Shown piece after piece: positions 1 through 7,526 of a DNA stretch of 64,000 nucleotides. Made by a program: the position numbers and the translations under genes. Each line of letters opens with the position of its first letter. Position 1 is the first letter of the stretch. The notes under the pieces are model-generated. The model did no database searches. It was given only the letters and a program-made list of their open reading frames with translations, and was not told the origin of the DNA. The stretch is taken from contig JAKALM010000012.1 in assembly GCA_021824145.1 (NCBI GenBank), positions 48,973 to 112,972 on the forward strand, read 5' to 3'. The stretch is from Bacteroidota bacterium. Lineage in GTDB: Bacteria; Bacteroidota; Ignavibacteria; Ignavibacteriales; Ignavibacteriaceae.

Positions 1-551
1 CTCAGAAAATGATAATCTGTTCCAATTAAAGCTGCGCCAAGTAAAATTAAGAGAATCAAAACATACTTTCGGTATTGTGGAAAGTAAAATATAACAGCAG
101 CGCCAAAAGCAGCAAAAACTGTCATGTGTCCGGAGGGGAAACTGCCGCTTTCAATTTGAGTAAACCAATTAAATACAAGCGGCTTATTAGCTAATAGCCA
201 ATAACGCGGGTCAGTCCGGCCAAAAATAAATTTTAATAAAGTTTTAATTAAATATGCCGCTGGTAATGCAGTTGCCGCAAGTTGTAAAAATTTTGTTTTT
301 GTATCAATTAAATTTTTATGCTTGCGAAAAAAATATAATGCCCACATCATTACAGTTCCAATTGCAACTAAATGTGGTAAAAAATCAGGTATATTTTCTG
401 TAACTTTGTGTAATGGATGTATGTATTTAAGAAATAGCATCACATTTATAGCTATCTCTTTATCAAGATAAATAATGCAAACAACCGTAGCTATTAAAAC
501 TAACGCTGCTATCTTAATATCAAAATTATTAGTTGAATTTCTTCTTGTCAT
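1..551 (-). CDS. PAP2-family membrane phosphatase, 3' end beyond left edge
   Basis: An open frame read from an ATG at 551 down to base 1 gives 183 residues with no stop, so the C-terminus is outside the window. The protein starts MTRRNSTNNFD and has several hydrophobic stretches (about residues 14-30, 60-75, 90-105, 150-170), as expected for a polytopic membrane protein. PAP2 signature regions are visible: KFIFGRTDPR (about residue 109, a variant of the K-x6-RP motif with Asp at the usual Arg) and the PSGH motif (about residue 140). The third motif (SR-x5-H) would lie at or just past the edge. The family removes phosphate from lipid phosphates such as phosphatidate or undecaprenyl pyrophosphate; the substrate cannot be told here. 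It is divergent from the Crp/Fnr gene at 634. A second PAP2 gene, not closely similar, lies at 61278-62207. Confidence 0.85.
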   Translation of the reverse strand, partial: MTRRNSTNNFDIKIAALVLIATVVCIIYLDKEIAINVMLFLKYIHPLHKVTENIPDFLPHLVAIGTVMMWALYFFRKHKNLIDTKTKFLQLAATALPAAYLIKTLLKFIFGRTDPRYWLLANKPLVFNWFTQIESGSFPSGHMTVFAAFGAAVIFYFPQYRKYVLILLILLGAALIGTDYHFL

Positions 552-633
552 TGATATATTAAAAATATGTTGATAACAAAATTAACTAATAATTCTGACA
601 ATAAAGATTTTTTAATTTATGGATAATTAATAA

Positions 634-1347
634 ATGAATAGTTCAAATAAGGAGAGCCTGGAAATTGAAGCCAAAAAAGAAACCCTTAGGAAATTTCCAT
701 TATTCTCTGAACTAAGTATAGAACAATTTAGAAAAATTACCTCAATAGCTAAAGTTGTAAAATTCAAAAAAAATCATTTTATCTTTTTTGATGGTGATTT
801 ATATAAAGGTTTTTATATACTATTAAAAGGGACAGTAAAAATTTCTAAAATTACTAATGACGGCAAAGAATCTGTGCTGCATATTATTAAACCACTAAAT
901 GCTTTTGCTGATGTTCCTTTGTTTGAAGGTGGAAATTATCCTGCAAATTCTCAAACGCTGGAAGAGAGTATTGTAATTTTTATTTCGAAGGAAGGTTTCC
1001 TTTCTTTAATTAAAGAAGATCCCGAAATGAGCTTGAGAATGATCTGCGGTTTTGCAAAAAGGCTGCGTGAATTAACTTATAAAATCGAAAAATTTTCCTC
1101 GAAGGAAGTTATTAACAGACTTGCAGAATATTTGCTTAAAGAAATTAAAACCAATAATACTGATAAACTTGATGAACCCTTTCTTAGGCTTAGCGTGCCT
1201 AAAAATACTATTGCAGCGTATTTAGGAACTGTTAGCGAAACTCTTTCAAGAAATTTTAATAAGTTGCAGAAAGATGAGATAATTAAAGTTAAAGGTAAAA
1301 CAATAATCATTTTAGATTATCCTCGTCTCAAAAAACTTGCCGTATAA
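634..1347 (+). CDS. Crp/Fnr-family transcriptional regulator, probably NO or redox responsive
   Basis: The 237-residue protein has a cyclic-nucleotide-binding-type beta-roll (about residues 20-140), a dimerisation helix, and a C-terminal winged helix-turn-helix (about 165-237). The recognition helix contains E202-T-L-S205-R206. This E-x-x-S-R pattern is the one used by FNR and DNR proteins to read TTGA half-sites. The protein has only one cysteine, so it cannot hold an FNR-type [4Fe-4S] cluster; a haem-based or other NO sensor of the DNR/NnrR type is more likely, though the ligand is inference. A matching palindrome lies 13 bases after its stop, in front of the DUF2249 operon, and another before the nitric oxide reductase gene. 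It is therefore a good candidate regulator of the island 1427-7152. Confidence 0.9.
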   Translation: MNSSNKESLEIEAKKETLRKFPLFSELSIEQFRKITSIAKVVKFKKNHFIFFDGDLYKGFYILLKGTVKISKITNDGKESVLHIIKPLNAFADVPLFEGGNYPANSQTLEESIVIFISKEGFLSLIKEDPEMSLRMICGFAKRLRELTYKIEKFSSKEVINRLAEYLLKEIKTNNTDKLDEPFLRLSVPKNTIAAYLGTVSETLSRNFNKLQKDEIIKVKGKTIIILDYPRLKKLAV

Positions 1348-1359
1348 ATCTGCCAAAAA

Positions 1360-1403
1360 CTGACTTAAGTCAAAGGAATCATTTAGCCCTTTCAATAGTT
1401 TTG
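1360..1403 (+). promoter_or_regulatory. FNR/DNR-type operator and -7 box of the DUF2249 operon
   Basis: Bases 1361-1372 read TGACTTAAGTCA, a perfect 12-bp palindrome. With its flanks (1360-1373) it differs from TTGACTTAAGTCAA at a single base. Its centre is 1366.5. At 1396-1403 stands TAGTTTTG, an exact match to the Bacteroidota -7 consensus TAnnTTTG. A start site about five bases further on, near 1408, would put the operator centre at about -41.5, the classical class II activator position of Crp/Fnr proteins. The start codon follows at 1427. The site and spacing are seen in the sequence; activation by the regulator at 634 is inferred. Confidence 0.75.
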
Positions 1404-1426
1404 GAACTAAAAAGAAAGGAAATGAA

Positions 1427-1663
1427 ATGAATACCATATCAAAAGAATTAGACATTCGCCCAGTGCATCCAAGAGAAAAACATCCGACAATTTTTGCAGC
1501 ATTTGATTCGTTAAACAGCAACGAAACTTTTCAATTAATTAATGATCACGATCCAATGCCGCTATATTATCAATTTCAAGCTGAGAGGAAAGGAAAATTT
1601 AACTGGGAATATATTGAAAAAGGGCCTGAAGTATGGAAGGTTAATATCACCAAAATTGCATAA
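1427..1663 (+). CDS. Small DUF2249-domain protein
   Basis: The 78-residue protein is a single DUF2249 domain: the opening strand ELDIRPVHPREKH, then a helix with TIFAAFDSL, then a strand before the conserved acidic/His segment NDHDPMPLYYQF, and a final strand with VWKVNI. DUF2249 proteins have a small TusA-like fold and recur beside hemerythrins, nitric oxide reductases and Crp/Fnr regulators in denitrifiers, but no reaction has been assigned with certainty. This is the first gene after the FNR/DNR-type promoter at 1360-1403 and lies 19 bases upstream of a second protein with the same domain. An AAGGA sequence about 7-11 bases before the ATG serves as ribosome binding site. Function is known only by association with NO metabolism. 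Confidence 0.8.
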   Translation: MNTISKELDIRPVHPREKHPTIFAAFDSLNSNETFQLINDHDPMPLYYQFQAERKGKFNWEYIEKGPEVWKVNITKIA

Positions 1664-1682
1664 AATATTTCGCGGAAAAATA

Positions 1683-2513
1683 ATGATTACCAGAGAAATG
1701 AAAATATCCAAGATGCTGGAAAGCTATCCTGAAACTTTAGATATTCTTTTGAAGACAAGTTCTCATTTCAACAAGCTCAAAAATAAATTGTTAAGAAAAG
1801 CTTTAGCTCCGCGAGTAAATGTGGAACAGGCTGCATCAATTGCCGGCGTGGATTTGAACTTGCTTCTGTTCAATTTGAATAAAGTTATAAATTCAATTTC
1901 AGTTTCACAGTTTGAACCACAAAATATAAAGAATAATATGACTAAAATAGATGATTCTGCAACTGACTTTTTAAAAAGTATAAAAGATAAAGATATAGTC
2001 ACTCTTGATGTAAGACCGATTATAGATTCCGGAAAAGATCCTTTTACGGATATTATGGCAAAAGTAAAGTTGTTAAAAGATGATGACATTTTTCTGCTGA
2101 TAAATTCTTTTGAACCGATCCCTTTGTATTCAGTCCTTGGGAAAAAACATTTCGATCATAAGACAATAAAGAAGGGAGATGAATTTAATGTTTACTTTTT
2201 CCGAGATGATAAATTACCTAACAGCGGAAGCAATACTGTGGGAGCAAGGGACAATGAATTAAATACTGAACATGAATTAGAAAATGTAATTGAAATTGAT
2301 GTTAGAGAACTTGAACCTCCAGAACCAATGTTGAAAGTTCTGGAAACACTTTCTAAAGTTGATGAAAGAACAGTCTTAGTAGTTCATCATCATCGAGAGC
2401 CGCTTATGCTTTATCCGAAGCTGGAAGAAAGAGGTTACAAGGCAATCTGTAATAAAATAAATGAAAACTATTTCAAAGTTGTCATATTAAAAGAAAAGGC
2501 AGTTGAAAAATGA
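1683..2513 (+). CDS. DUF1858-DUF2249-DUF2249 fusion protein
   Basis: I choose the ATG at 1683 (276 residues). An in-frame start at 1542 would add 47 residues, but these lie inside the preceding gene and resemble no domain. Residues 1-70 (ITREMKISKMLESYPETLDILL) match DUF1858, a helical domain related to the N-terminal part of the ScdA/RIC iron-sulfur repair proteins, but without their cysteine. Two DUF2249-like units follow, one at about 95-185 (VTLDVRP through EPIPLYSVLG) and one at about 205-276 (IEIDVRELEPPEPM through HHHREPLMLYPKLEERGY). The HHHREP segment of the last unit is rich in possible metal ligands. The gene overlaps the next by four bases (ATGA), so the two are translationally coupled. 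A role in handling NO or iron-sulfur damage is plausible from context only. Confidence 0.75.
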   Translation: MITREMKISKMLESYPETLDILLKTSSHFNKLKNKLLRKALAPRVNVEQAASIAGVDLNLLLFNLNKVINSISVSQFEPQNIKNNMTKIDDSATDFLKSIKDKDIVTLDVRPIIDSGKDPFTDIMAKVKLLKDDDIFLLINSFEPIPLYSVLGKKHFDHKTIKKGDEFNVYFFRDDKLPNSGSNTVGARDNELNTEHELENVIEIDVRELEPPEPMLKVLETLSKVDERTVLVVHHHREPLMLYPKLEERGYKAICNKINENYFKVVILKEKAVEK

Positions 2514-3775
2514 ATCAAGATTCTTTAGTCTCTTCATATGCGCCGCCTTTCAAAGTTATAGTGAAATATTTTGTCGCTTCTGTTCTGTCATTCATTCTCC
2601 TTAACTTTTTGTTGATGATAAATTATTCCGATGTTAACGGTTTCCACTTTCAGCCCAAGATTTTAGCAATGACGCATATTGCAACGCTTGGTTGGATTAC
2701 AATGGTTATTTTCGGAGCTATGTTTCAGTTCGTTCCCATTGTCCTCGAAGTTAAATTGTTCAGCACTCTTATGGCTGAAATTCAATTCTGGATTTTTATA
2801 TTAGGTATCGTTGGACTCGTTACAGGTTTCTGGAATTTCGACACAGGTATTCATTTAACTGCTTCTGCAATTCTTTTAAACGTTGCGATATTAATTTTTT
2901 CAATTAATATTATTGTAACCATGACAAAAGTAAAAAAATGGAACATCACCGGTCTCTACTTAGCCGCTTCAATTTTTTATTTAATTGTAACCGGCGCTGC
3001 CGGATTGCTTTTAAGTATCAATCTTGGATTTCCATTTATTAAGATAAATCATCTTCAGTATCTAAACTTGCATGCGCATGTTGCTTTTATTGGCTGGGTT
3101 TCGATGGTGATAATGGGTGTGTCTTTTAAAATTATTCCAATGTTTACGCTTGCTCATGGCTACTCAGAAAAATCCGGTAAGATTGCATTTTGGCTAATCA
3201 ATATTGGGTTACTCGGAATTTCAACTGTAATGCATTATGAAAATCTAACTGCTTCATTTTATATCAGCGCTTTGTTTATTGTAGTTGGAATCTTCTTCTT
3301 CCTTTATCAAATGATGGTAATTTTCAAAAGCAGATTGCGGAAGAAATCGGATATAGGTATTAAGTTTTCAAAGTTTGCTTATACTATGTTAGGCATAACT
3401 ACTTTGTTCGGAATTCTAATAACGTTTACAAATCTTTCTAATGAAATGAACGTTACCCTTATTTATGGCTATTTAATTATCTTCGGTTATATCTCTATGC
3501 TTACTATTGGACAGCTTTATAAAATTATGCCTTTCCTTGTCTGGTACCATAAATACAGCAGCAAAGCTGGTATCGAAAAAGTTCCGATGCTGAAAGATAT
3601 GTTCAAAGAAAAGCTGGCTGCATCTGGATATTATATAATGGTTGTTGCTCTTGCCGGAGTTATATTCTCTTTCGCTTTTCAGATTCCCGATTGTTTATTA
3701 ATTTCTTTTACGGTTATGTTTGTCGGTTCGGTTATTTTCTTAATAAATTTTTTATATATTTTATTTAAAGCTTAA
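2510..3775 (+). CDS. Heme-copper-oxidase-subunit-I-like polytopic membrane protein
   Basis: The 421-residue protein has about eleven hydrophobic segments and is almost entirely membrane. It carries two similar histidine-bearing units: MTHIATLGWITMVIFG ending in a proline (about residues 55-82) and NLHAHVAFIGWVSMVIMG ending in a proline (about 184-212). A degenerate third unit, GYLIIFGYISMLTIG (about 322-340), lacks the histidine. The pattern resembles haem-binding helices of heme-copper oxidase subunit I and of NnrS, and proteins of this kind are often labelled cbb3-type oxidase subunit I. It is much too short and lacks a recognisable CuB site, so it is unlikely to be a terminal oxidase. It overlaps the DUF1858-DUF2249 gene and sits in the NO operon. 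A haem- or NO-related membrane function is inferred. Confidence 0.7.
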   Translation: MNQDSLVSSYAPPFKVIVKYFVASVLSFILLNFLLMINYSDVNGFHFQPKILAMTHIATLGWITMVIFGAMFQFVPIVLEVKLFSTLMAEIQFWIFILGIVGLVTGFWNFDTGIHLTASAILLNVAILIFSINIIVTMTKVKKWNITGLYLAASIFYLIVTGAAGLLLSINLGFPFIKINHLQYLNLHAHVAFIGWVSMVIMGVSFKIIPMFTLAHGYSEKSGKIAFWLINIGLLGISTVMHYENLTASFYISALFIVVGIFFFLYQMMVIFKSRLRKKSDIGIKFSKFAYTMLGITTLFGILITFTNLSNEMNVTLIYGYLIIFGYISMLTIGQLYKIMPFLVWYHKYSSKAGIEKVPMLKDMFKEKLAASGYYIMVVALAGVIFSFAFQIPDCLLISFTVMFVGSVIFLINFLYILFKA

Positions 3776-3780
3776 ATAAT

Positions 3781-4080
3781 ATGTCAGTAAATAAAGAAGA
3801 AATTTTAGAAGTTCTGAAAGGAGTAATTGATCCTGAGATCGGGATTAATATTGTAGACCTTGGTTTAGTTTACGACGTTAGGATTGTTGATAAAGAAATT
3901 GTAATTATAATGACTTTAACTACTCCTGGTTGTCCCATGCACAGCAGCATTTCTGAATGGGTGGAGAAAGTAATTTCTCATCTTGAACCGGAAGCCACTG
4001 TACATGTAAATCTTGTTTGGGAACCTAGATGGACTCCAGAATTAATGTCTTCGGAAGCGAAAAGAGAATTAGGATATTAG
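3781..4080 (+). CDS. DUF59/MIP18-family iron-sulfur cluster assembly protein
   Basis: The 99-residue protein is a single DUF59 domain (SufT/PaaD/MIP18 family). It has the start LKGVIDPEIGINIVDLGLVYDV and the conserved cysteine in TTPGCPMH (about residue 45), the usual hallmark of the family. Members help assemble or repair iron-sulfur clusters on client proteins. Its place next to a ferredoxin gene (4544) and NO-related genes fits a role in making or repairing clusters under NO or oxygen stress; that link is inference. It begins five bases after the upstream stop and ends nine bases before the next start at 4089. The length is normal for the family. Confidence 0.88.
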   Translation: MSVNKEEILEVLKGVIDPEIGINIVDLGLVYDVRIVDKEIVIIMTLTTPGCPMHSSISEWVEKVISHLEPEATVHVNLVWEPRWTPELMSSEAKRELGY

Positions 4081-4088
4081 ATCTAAAT

Positions 4089-4544
4089 ATGTTTTCCACA
4101 GTCAGATATTTTATAAAAACAAGCATAATCTTTTTAATCACCGGTATTCTTACCGGTCTTTACATGTCGCTCAACAAACACTTACTTAGGAGCGGCGTAA
4201 TGCCTGAATTAATTTCCGCACATACACACATAATTCTTGTCGGTTCTGTAATGATGATGATAATGGGAGTTGCATTGTGGTTCTTTCCCCGCGCAGAAAA
4301 GAACGACAAGAAATATAAACCTTCGCTCATTTTGTTTACTTATTGGTTAATGACAATATCAACTGCATTAAGATTTATTCTTCAAATTATCAGCGCGTTT
4401 ACATTTCTCAATTTTATTGGAATAAGTATTTCAATATTTTCATCACTTCAAGTTATAGCAATTATTCTTTTCTTCTTTGCAATGTGGGGAAGGATAAGAG
4501 CAGTTGGAAGTCAATTCCGTGAAGCTAAAGGAGAAAAATTTTAA
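4089..4544 (+). CDS. Small heme-copper-oxidase-like membrane protein
   Basis: I take the ATG at 4089 (151 residues). A start at 4029 would lie inside the DUF59 gene and add only polar residues before the first membrane helix. There are four hydrophobic segments. The second holds SAHTHIILVGSVMMMIMG followed by FFP (about residues 46-70), clearly the same unit as the two histidine modules in the 421-residue protein two genes upstream. The H-x-H pair followed by G, M-x-I-M-G and P is the shared pattern. The family is unnamed as far as I can tell; similar short proteins are sometimes called cytochrome oxidase subunit I-like. The gene overlaps the ferredoxin gene by one base. The repeated module suggests haem binding, which is inferred. 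Confidence 0.65.
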   Translation: MFSTVRYFIKTSIIFLITGILTGLYMSLNKHLLRSGVMPELISAHTHIILVGSVMMMIMGVALWFFPRAEKNDKKYKPSLILFTYWLMTISTALRFILQIISAFTFLNFIGISISIFSSLQVIAIILFFFAMWGRIRAVGSQFREAKGEKF

Positions 4545-4774
4545 TGGCTTACGTAATTACAAATGATTGCATCAATTGTAAAGCCTGCTTGGTCGAATGT
4601 TTTGAAGTAGCAATATTCATTCCTGCCAAAAAGATATTAAAAAGTAAATTAAATAAGTTTTACATATCTACCGATCATTATAATATTGATCAGAGCAAAT
4701 GCAGCGGCTGTATTTTATTTGGTTTTCCGAAATGCGCAGAAATCTGTCCGATGGATGCAATTAAAGAAGTCTGA
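4544..4774 (+). CDS. Small ferredoxin with two 4Fe-4S cluster motifs
   Basis: The 76-residue protein carries two cysteine sets. The first is C-x2-C-x2-C-x3-C (CINCKACLVEC, residues 9-19). The second is C-x2-C-x7-C-x3-C-P (about residues 53-68), the longer spacing found in YfhL-type ferredoxins. It should bind two [4Fe-4S] clusters and act as a soluble electron carrier. It is the last gene of the run that starts at 1427 and its start overlaps the stop of the preceding gene by one base. A partner cannot be named from sequence. A terminator-like hairpin follows at 4888-4917. Confidence 0.85.
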   Translation: MAYVITNDCINCKACLVECFEVAIFIPAKKILKSKLNKFYISTDHYNIDQSKCSGCILFGFPKCAEICPMDAIKEV

Positions 4775-4811
4775 ATTTTATTATAGCATTAAAAAAATCA
4801 TTCCATCTCTT

Positions 4812-4851
4812 CATCATTCCAATACTCCAACTTCCCATCATTCCAACACTC
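4812..4851. repeat. Short direct repeat CATCATTCCAAnACTC (two copies)
   Basis: Two 16-bp copies differing at one base lie at 4812-4827 and 4836-4851, with a period of 24 bases. They stand in the convergent gap between the ferredoxin and the nitric oxide reductase genes. A weaker echo (CCATCTCTTCATC) lies just before. The composition, with C almost only on one strand, is unlike the surrounding DNA. It may be a piece of a dispersed intergenic repeat family; no function is seen. Confidence 0.45.
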
Positions 4852-4887
4852 TAAGCAAAGTAATTCTAAGCAGAGTTTATAATAAAA

Positions 4888-4917
4888 AAGCTGCCGGTTA
4901 TGGCAGCCTTATTTTTT
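4888..4917. terminator. Bidirectional intrinsic terminator
   Basis: GCTGCC (4890-4895) pairs with GGCAGC (4902-4907) around a six-base loop, extended by flanking A/T pairs, with TTATTTTTT on the plus side and a run of A (T on the other strand) at 4883-4889. It lies between the ends of the ferredoxin gene (plus strand) and the nitric oxide reductase gene (minus strand), so it can serve both. Confidence 0.8.
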
Positions 4918-4938
4918 AATTAAAATGTATTTAATCTG

Positions 4939-7152
4939 TTATGCTTTGCTCTTCAAGAATTTTATTGAAAGACTAAACACAAATACAACCAGAACAATCG
5001 CACCAATTGCAAAAATTGTATCGCCAAAAGCTCGCGTCCATCGGATTGTTTGCATAGTTGATGTTTGAAGAAATTCAGCGCTTCTTGCGTACCAGTAACC
5101 ATATTTAACAGAAGCCCAGGTCTGCATCAATCCAACAGGAAGCAAACTAAACACAACCATCGCAAATAAACCAAAATTGATTGCCCAGAAGGAAAACTTC
5201 AATGGTTTTTCATTCCATACAATTTGCGGTTTGATTGCTCTCAAAGTAAAAAGCATTAAACCTATTCCAAGCATTCCATAAACTCCGAACAATGCCGCAT
5301 GTCCATGCACAGGCGTTGTGTTTAATCCTTGCATATAATAAAGTGCTATTGGCGGATTAATCATAAAACCAAACAATCCGGCACCCACCATATTCCAAAA
5401 AGCAACTGCAACGAAAAAGTAAATCGGCCATTTGTATTTTTGAACCCATTCTTTTGATCTGGACATTCTGATATTTCCCCAAGCTTCGTAACCGACAAAC
5501 AACAGCGGCACAACTTCAAGCGCACTGAATACAGAGCCTAATGCAAGTACAAAAATTGGCGTTCCGGAAAAATATAAATGATGAAGTGTTCCAATTATTC
5601 CGCCGGATAGAAAAATTGTTGCTGCTAATATTGTTGCTTGTCCTGCAGTTTTTAAGCTTAACAGTTTTAATCTTGCAAAGAGAAATGAGATTACAACTGT
5701 TGCAAAAACTTCGAAGAAGCCTTCTACCCAAAGATGAACAACCCACCATCTCCAATATTCAGCAATAGCAAGATTGGTATGCTTTCCGTACATCAATGCT
5801 GATGCATAAAAACCTGCAATTGCAATTGAAGATATTAAGAATAAAGTTAGAATTGGTTTTTGCTCATCCTTTTTTTGAAGCGCTGGTTTAATGGTTCTGT
5901 ACATTAAGAACAACCAGAGAAGTAGCCCAACTAATAAAGCGATCTGGAAAATTCTGCCGAGGTCAATGTATTCGTAGCCGCTGTGTCCGAATAAGAACCA
6001 AAGTTTAGACGGAAGAATATTCATAACGCTTAACCATTCTCCCAGCATTGAGCCAAGCACAACAACAATCAAAGCGCCGAATAATATATTCACTCCTAAG
6101 CGTTGTCCTTTTGGTTCAACTCCGCTTACTGCGGGACCAATATACAACCCTGCCGCAAGCCATGCAGTTGCAATCCAGAAAATTCCCAGCTGCAAATGCC
6201 ACGTTCTAGTAATTGTGTAAGGAAAAACTTCAGCTAAAGGAATCCCATATAATTTATTCCCTTCAACTCCATAGTGAGCTGTAATAACTCCTAAAATAAT
6301 TTGAAGGACAAGAAGTCCTGAAACAACCCAGAAATATTTTATAACTGCTACTTGAGATGGTGTTGGAGTTGAATTTAATAATGGATCGTTTGATGGAATA
6401 TCACTTAATTCTTCTTCCTGCTTTCTGCCGGCATAAAACCAAGCCATTCCGCCTATGCCTGCAAGAAGTAAAATTATACTTACCCCTGTCCAGATAATTG
6501 AATCGCCGGTTGGATTATTTCCAACTAACGCTTCATGCGGCCAGTTGCTTGTGTAAGTGATATCATCATTCGGTCTGTTTGTTGAAGCTGCCCATGAAGT
6601 CCAATAGAAAAACGCAGATAATTTTCTAACGTCAGACGAATCAGTTAAAGTGTTCTTACGTATTGCATAGGCATCTCTTCCATTCATGAAAACATTGCAA
6701 TAATGTAAAATATTATTTTGTATTGCTTCTGCACGAACACTGTCGATAGTTACGTTTCCATTATTAAGCGTATTCGTTCTATACATCTTCTGCAAACGTG
6801 CTTGTAGAAAAGCCTGGTCATCACTTTTTAACTGAAAGTATTTTTTATTGAAGTTAATCTCAGCCCATTTATCTAAAACAAAAACAGCTTCGCGGTGAAG
6901 CCAGTCAGCAGTCCAGTCTGGCGCAATGTAACTTCCATGTCCCCAGACCGACCCCATTTCCATTCCGCCCATTTTTTGCCAGATATTTTGCCCTTGTTCA
7001 ATATCTTTTTTTGTAAAAATTGTTTTTCCATTAGATGAAATAACAGATTTACTAATTGGCGGAGCTTGCTGGTAAATTCTTGTCCCTACCCAGCCCAAAA
7101 TTAAAAATGAAATTATTATAACTAATACAAACGGTATCCAATATTTTTTCAT
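4939..7152 (-). CDS. norZ: Quinol-dependent nitric oxide reductase (qNOR)
   Basis: The 737-residue membrane enzyme reduces two NO to N2O using quinol electrons at the inner membrane. The N-terminal part (about 10-30 membrane anchor, 30-215 periplasmic) is the fused NorC-like domain of qNOR without a CxxCH haem c motif, the mark of the quinol type. The catalytic NorB part follows: WHLQLG (about residue 317), HLWVEG (about 472, FeB histidine and the glutamate four residues on), the HH pair in LHHLYFSG (about 524) and HGHA (about 613-615, haem b3 and haem b ligands). All metal ligands are present. It is convergent to the DUF2249 operon and is preceded at 7261-7276 by the same palindrome that precedes that operon. 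Without a visible nitrite reductase here, detoxification or partial denitrification are both possible. Confidence 0.95.
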   Translation of the reverse strand: MKKYWIPFVLVIIISFLILGWVGTRIYQQAPPISKSVISSNGKTIFTKKDIEQGQNIWQKMGGMEMGSVWGHGSYIAPDWTADWLHREAVFVLDKWAEINFNKKYFQLKSDDQAFLQARLQKMYRTNTLNNGNVTIDSVRAEAIQNNILHYCNVFMNGRDAYAIRKNTLTDSSDVRKLSAFFYWTSWAASTNRPNDDITYTSNWPHEALVGNNPTGDSIIWTGVSIILLLAGIGGMAWFYAGRKQEEELSDIPSNDPLLNSTPTPSQVAVIKYFWVVSGLLVLQIILGVITAHYGVEGNKLYGIPLAEVFPYTITRTWHLQLGIFWIATAWLAAGLYIGPAVSGVEPKGQRLGVNILFGALIVVVLGSMLGEWLSVMNILPSKLWFLFGHSGYEYIDLGRIFQIALLVGLLLWLFLMYRTIKPALQKKDEQKPILTLFLISSIAIAGFYASALMYGKHTNLAIAEYWRWWVVHLWVEGFFEVFATVVISFLFARLKLLSLKTAGQATILAATIFLSGGIIGTLHHLYFSGTPIFVLALGSVFSALEVVPLLFVGYEAWGNIRMSRSKEWVQKYKWPIYFFVAVAFWNMVGAGLFGFMINPPIALYYMQGLNTTPVHGHAALFGVYGMLGIGLMLFTLRAIKPQIVWNEKPLKFSFWAINFGLFAMVVFSLLPVGLMQTWASVKYGYWYARSAEFLQTSTMQTIRWTRAFGDTIFAIGAIVLVVFVFSLSIKFLKSKA

Positions 7153-7526
7153 ATAATGATCCTTCTGAATATTTTAATTGGAATTTTTTTAATCTTAATA
7201 GGTTGTTTCCCTTAATGTTTTTTTACAAACTAAAAATAAGATTGATTTGAAGGGAAGTACCTTGACTTAAGTCAAGAAAAGCAAAAGTTTTTGATATAGT
7301 TATTAAATAAATAATATTTAGTGTGACTATATGATTAAATTGTGAAATAATTATATTTGAAGAGATTATATAATAAATTGAAATTATTTTTTTGCTTTGA
7401 TAGTTATATCAGTAAATATTTTAAATCTGAAAAGTAATTGTAGCAGTATATAAACTTCAATTTATGTTAAACTGTTTTAATAATAATCTGCACTAGATTA
7501 ACGAATAAAATAACATTTTCATTATT
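7153..7526. promoter_or_regulatory. Divergent intergenic region with FNR/DNR-type palindrome at 7261-7276
   Basis: This 374-base gap separates the nitric oxide reductase (minus) and the seven-PAS kinase (plus). It holds CTTGACTTAAGTCAAG at 7261-7276, a perfect 16-bp palindrome matching the FNR/DNR consensus TTGAy-N4-rTCAA. Its centre, 7268.5, is 116 bases before the reductase start codon. On the minus strand TTATTTTT (7232-7239) stands at the same distance from the palindrome as the -7 box of the DUF2249 promoter but matches TAnnTTTG less well. TTAGTTTG (7226-7233) matches better but is six bases further away. I see no clear promoter for the kinase gene in the remaining AT-rich sequence. Confidence 0.75.

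Noticed and set aside
1542..1682. Longer start for the DUF1858-DUF2249 gene
   Set aside because: The added 47 residues lie within the upstream DUF2249 gene in another frame and show no domain; the DUF1858 domain begins at the ATG at 1683.
2510..3775. A terminal cbb3-type cytochrome oxidase
   Set aside because: No CuB histidine set is recognisable and no CcoO/CcoP genes are nearby; the protein is shorter and built from repeated small modules.
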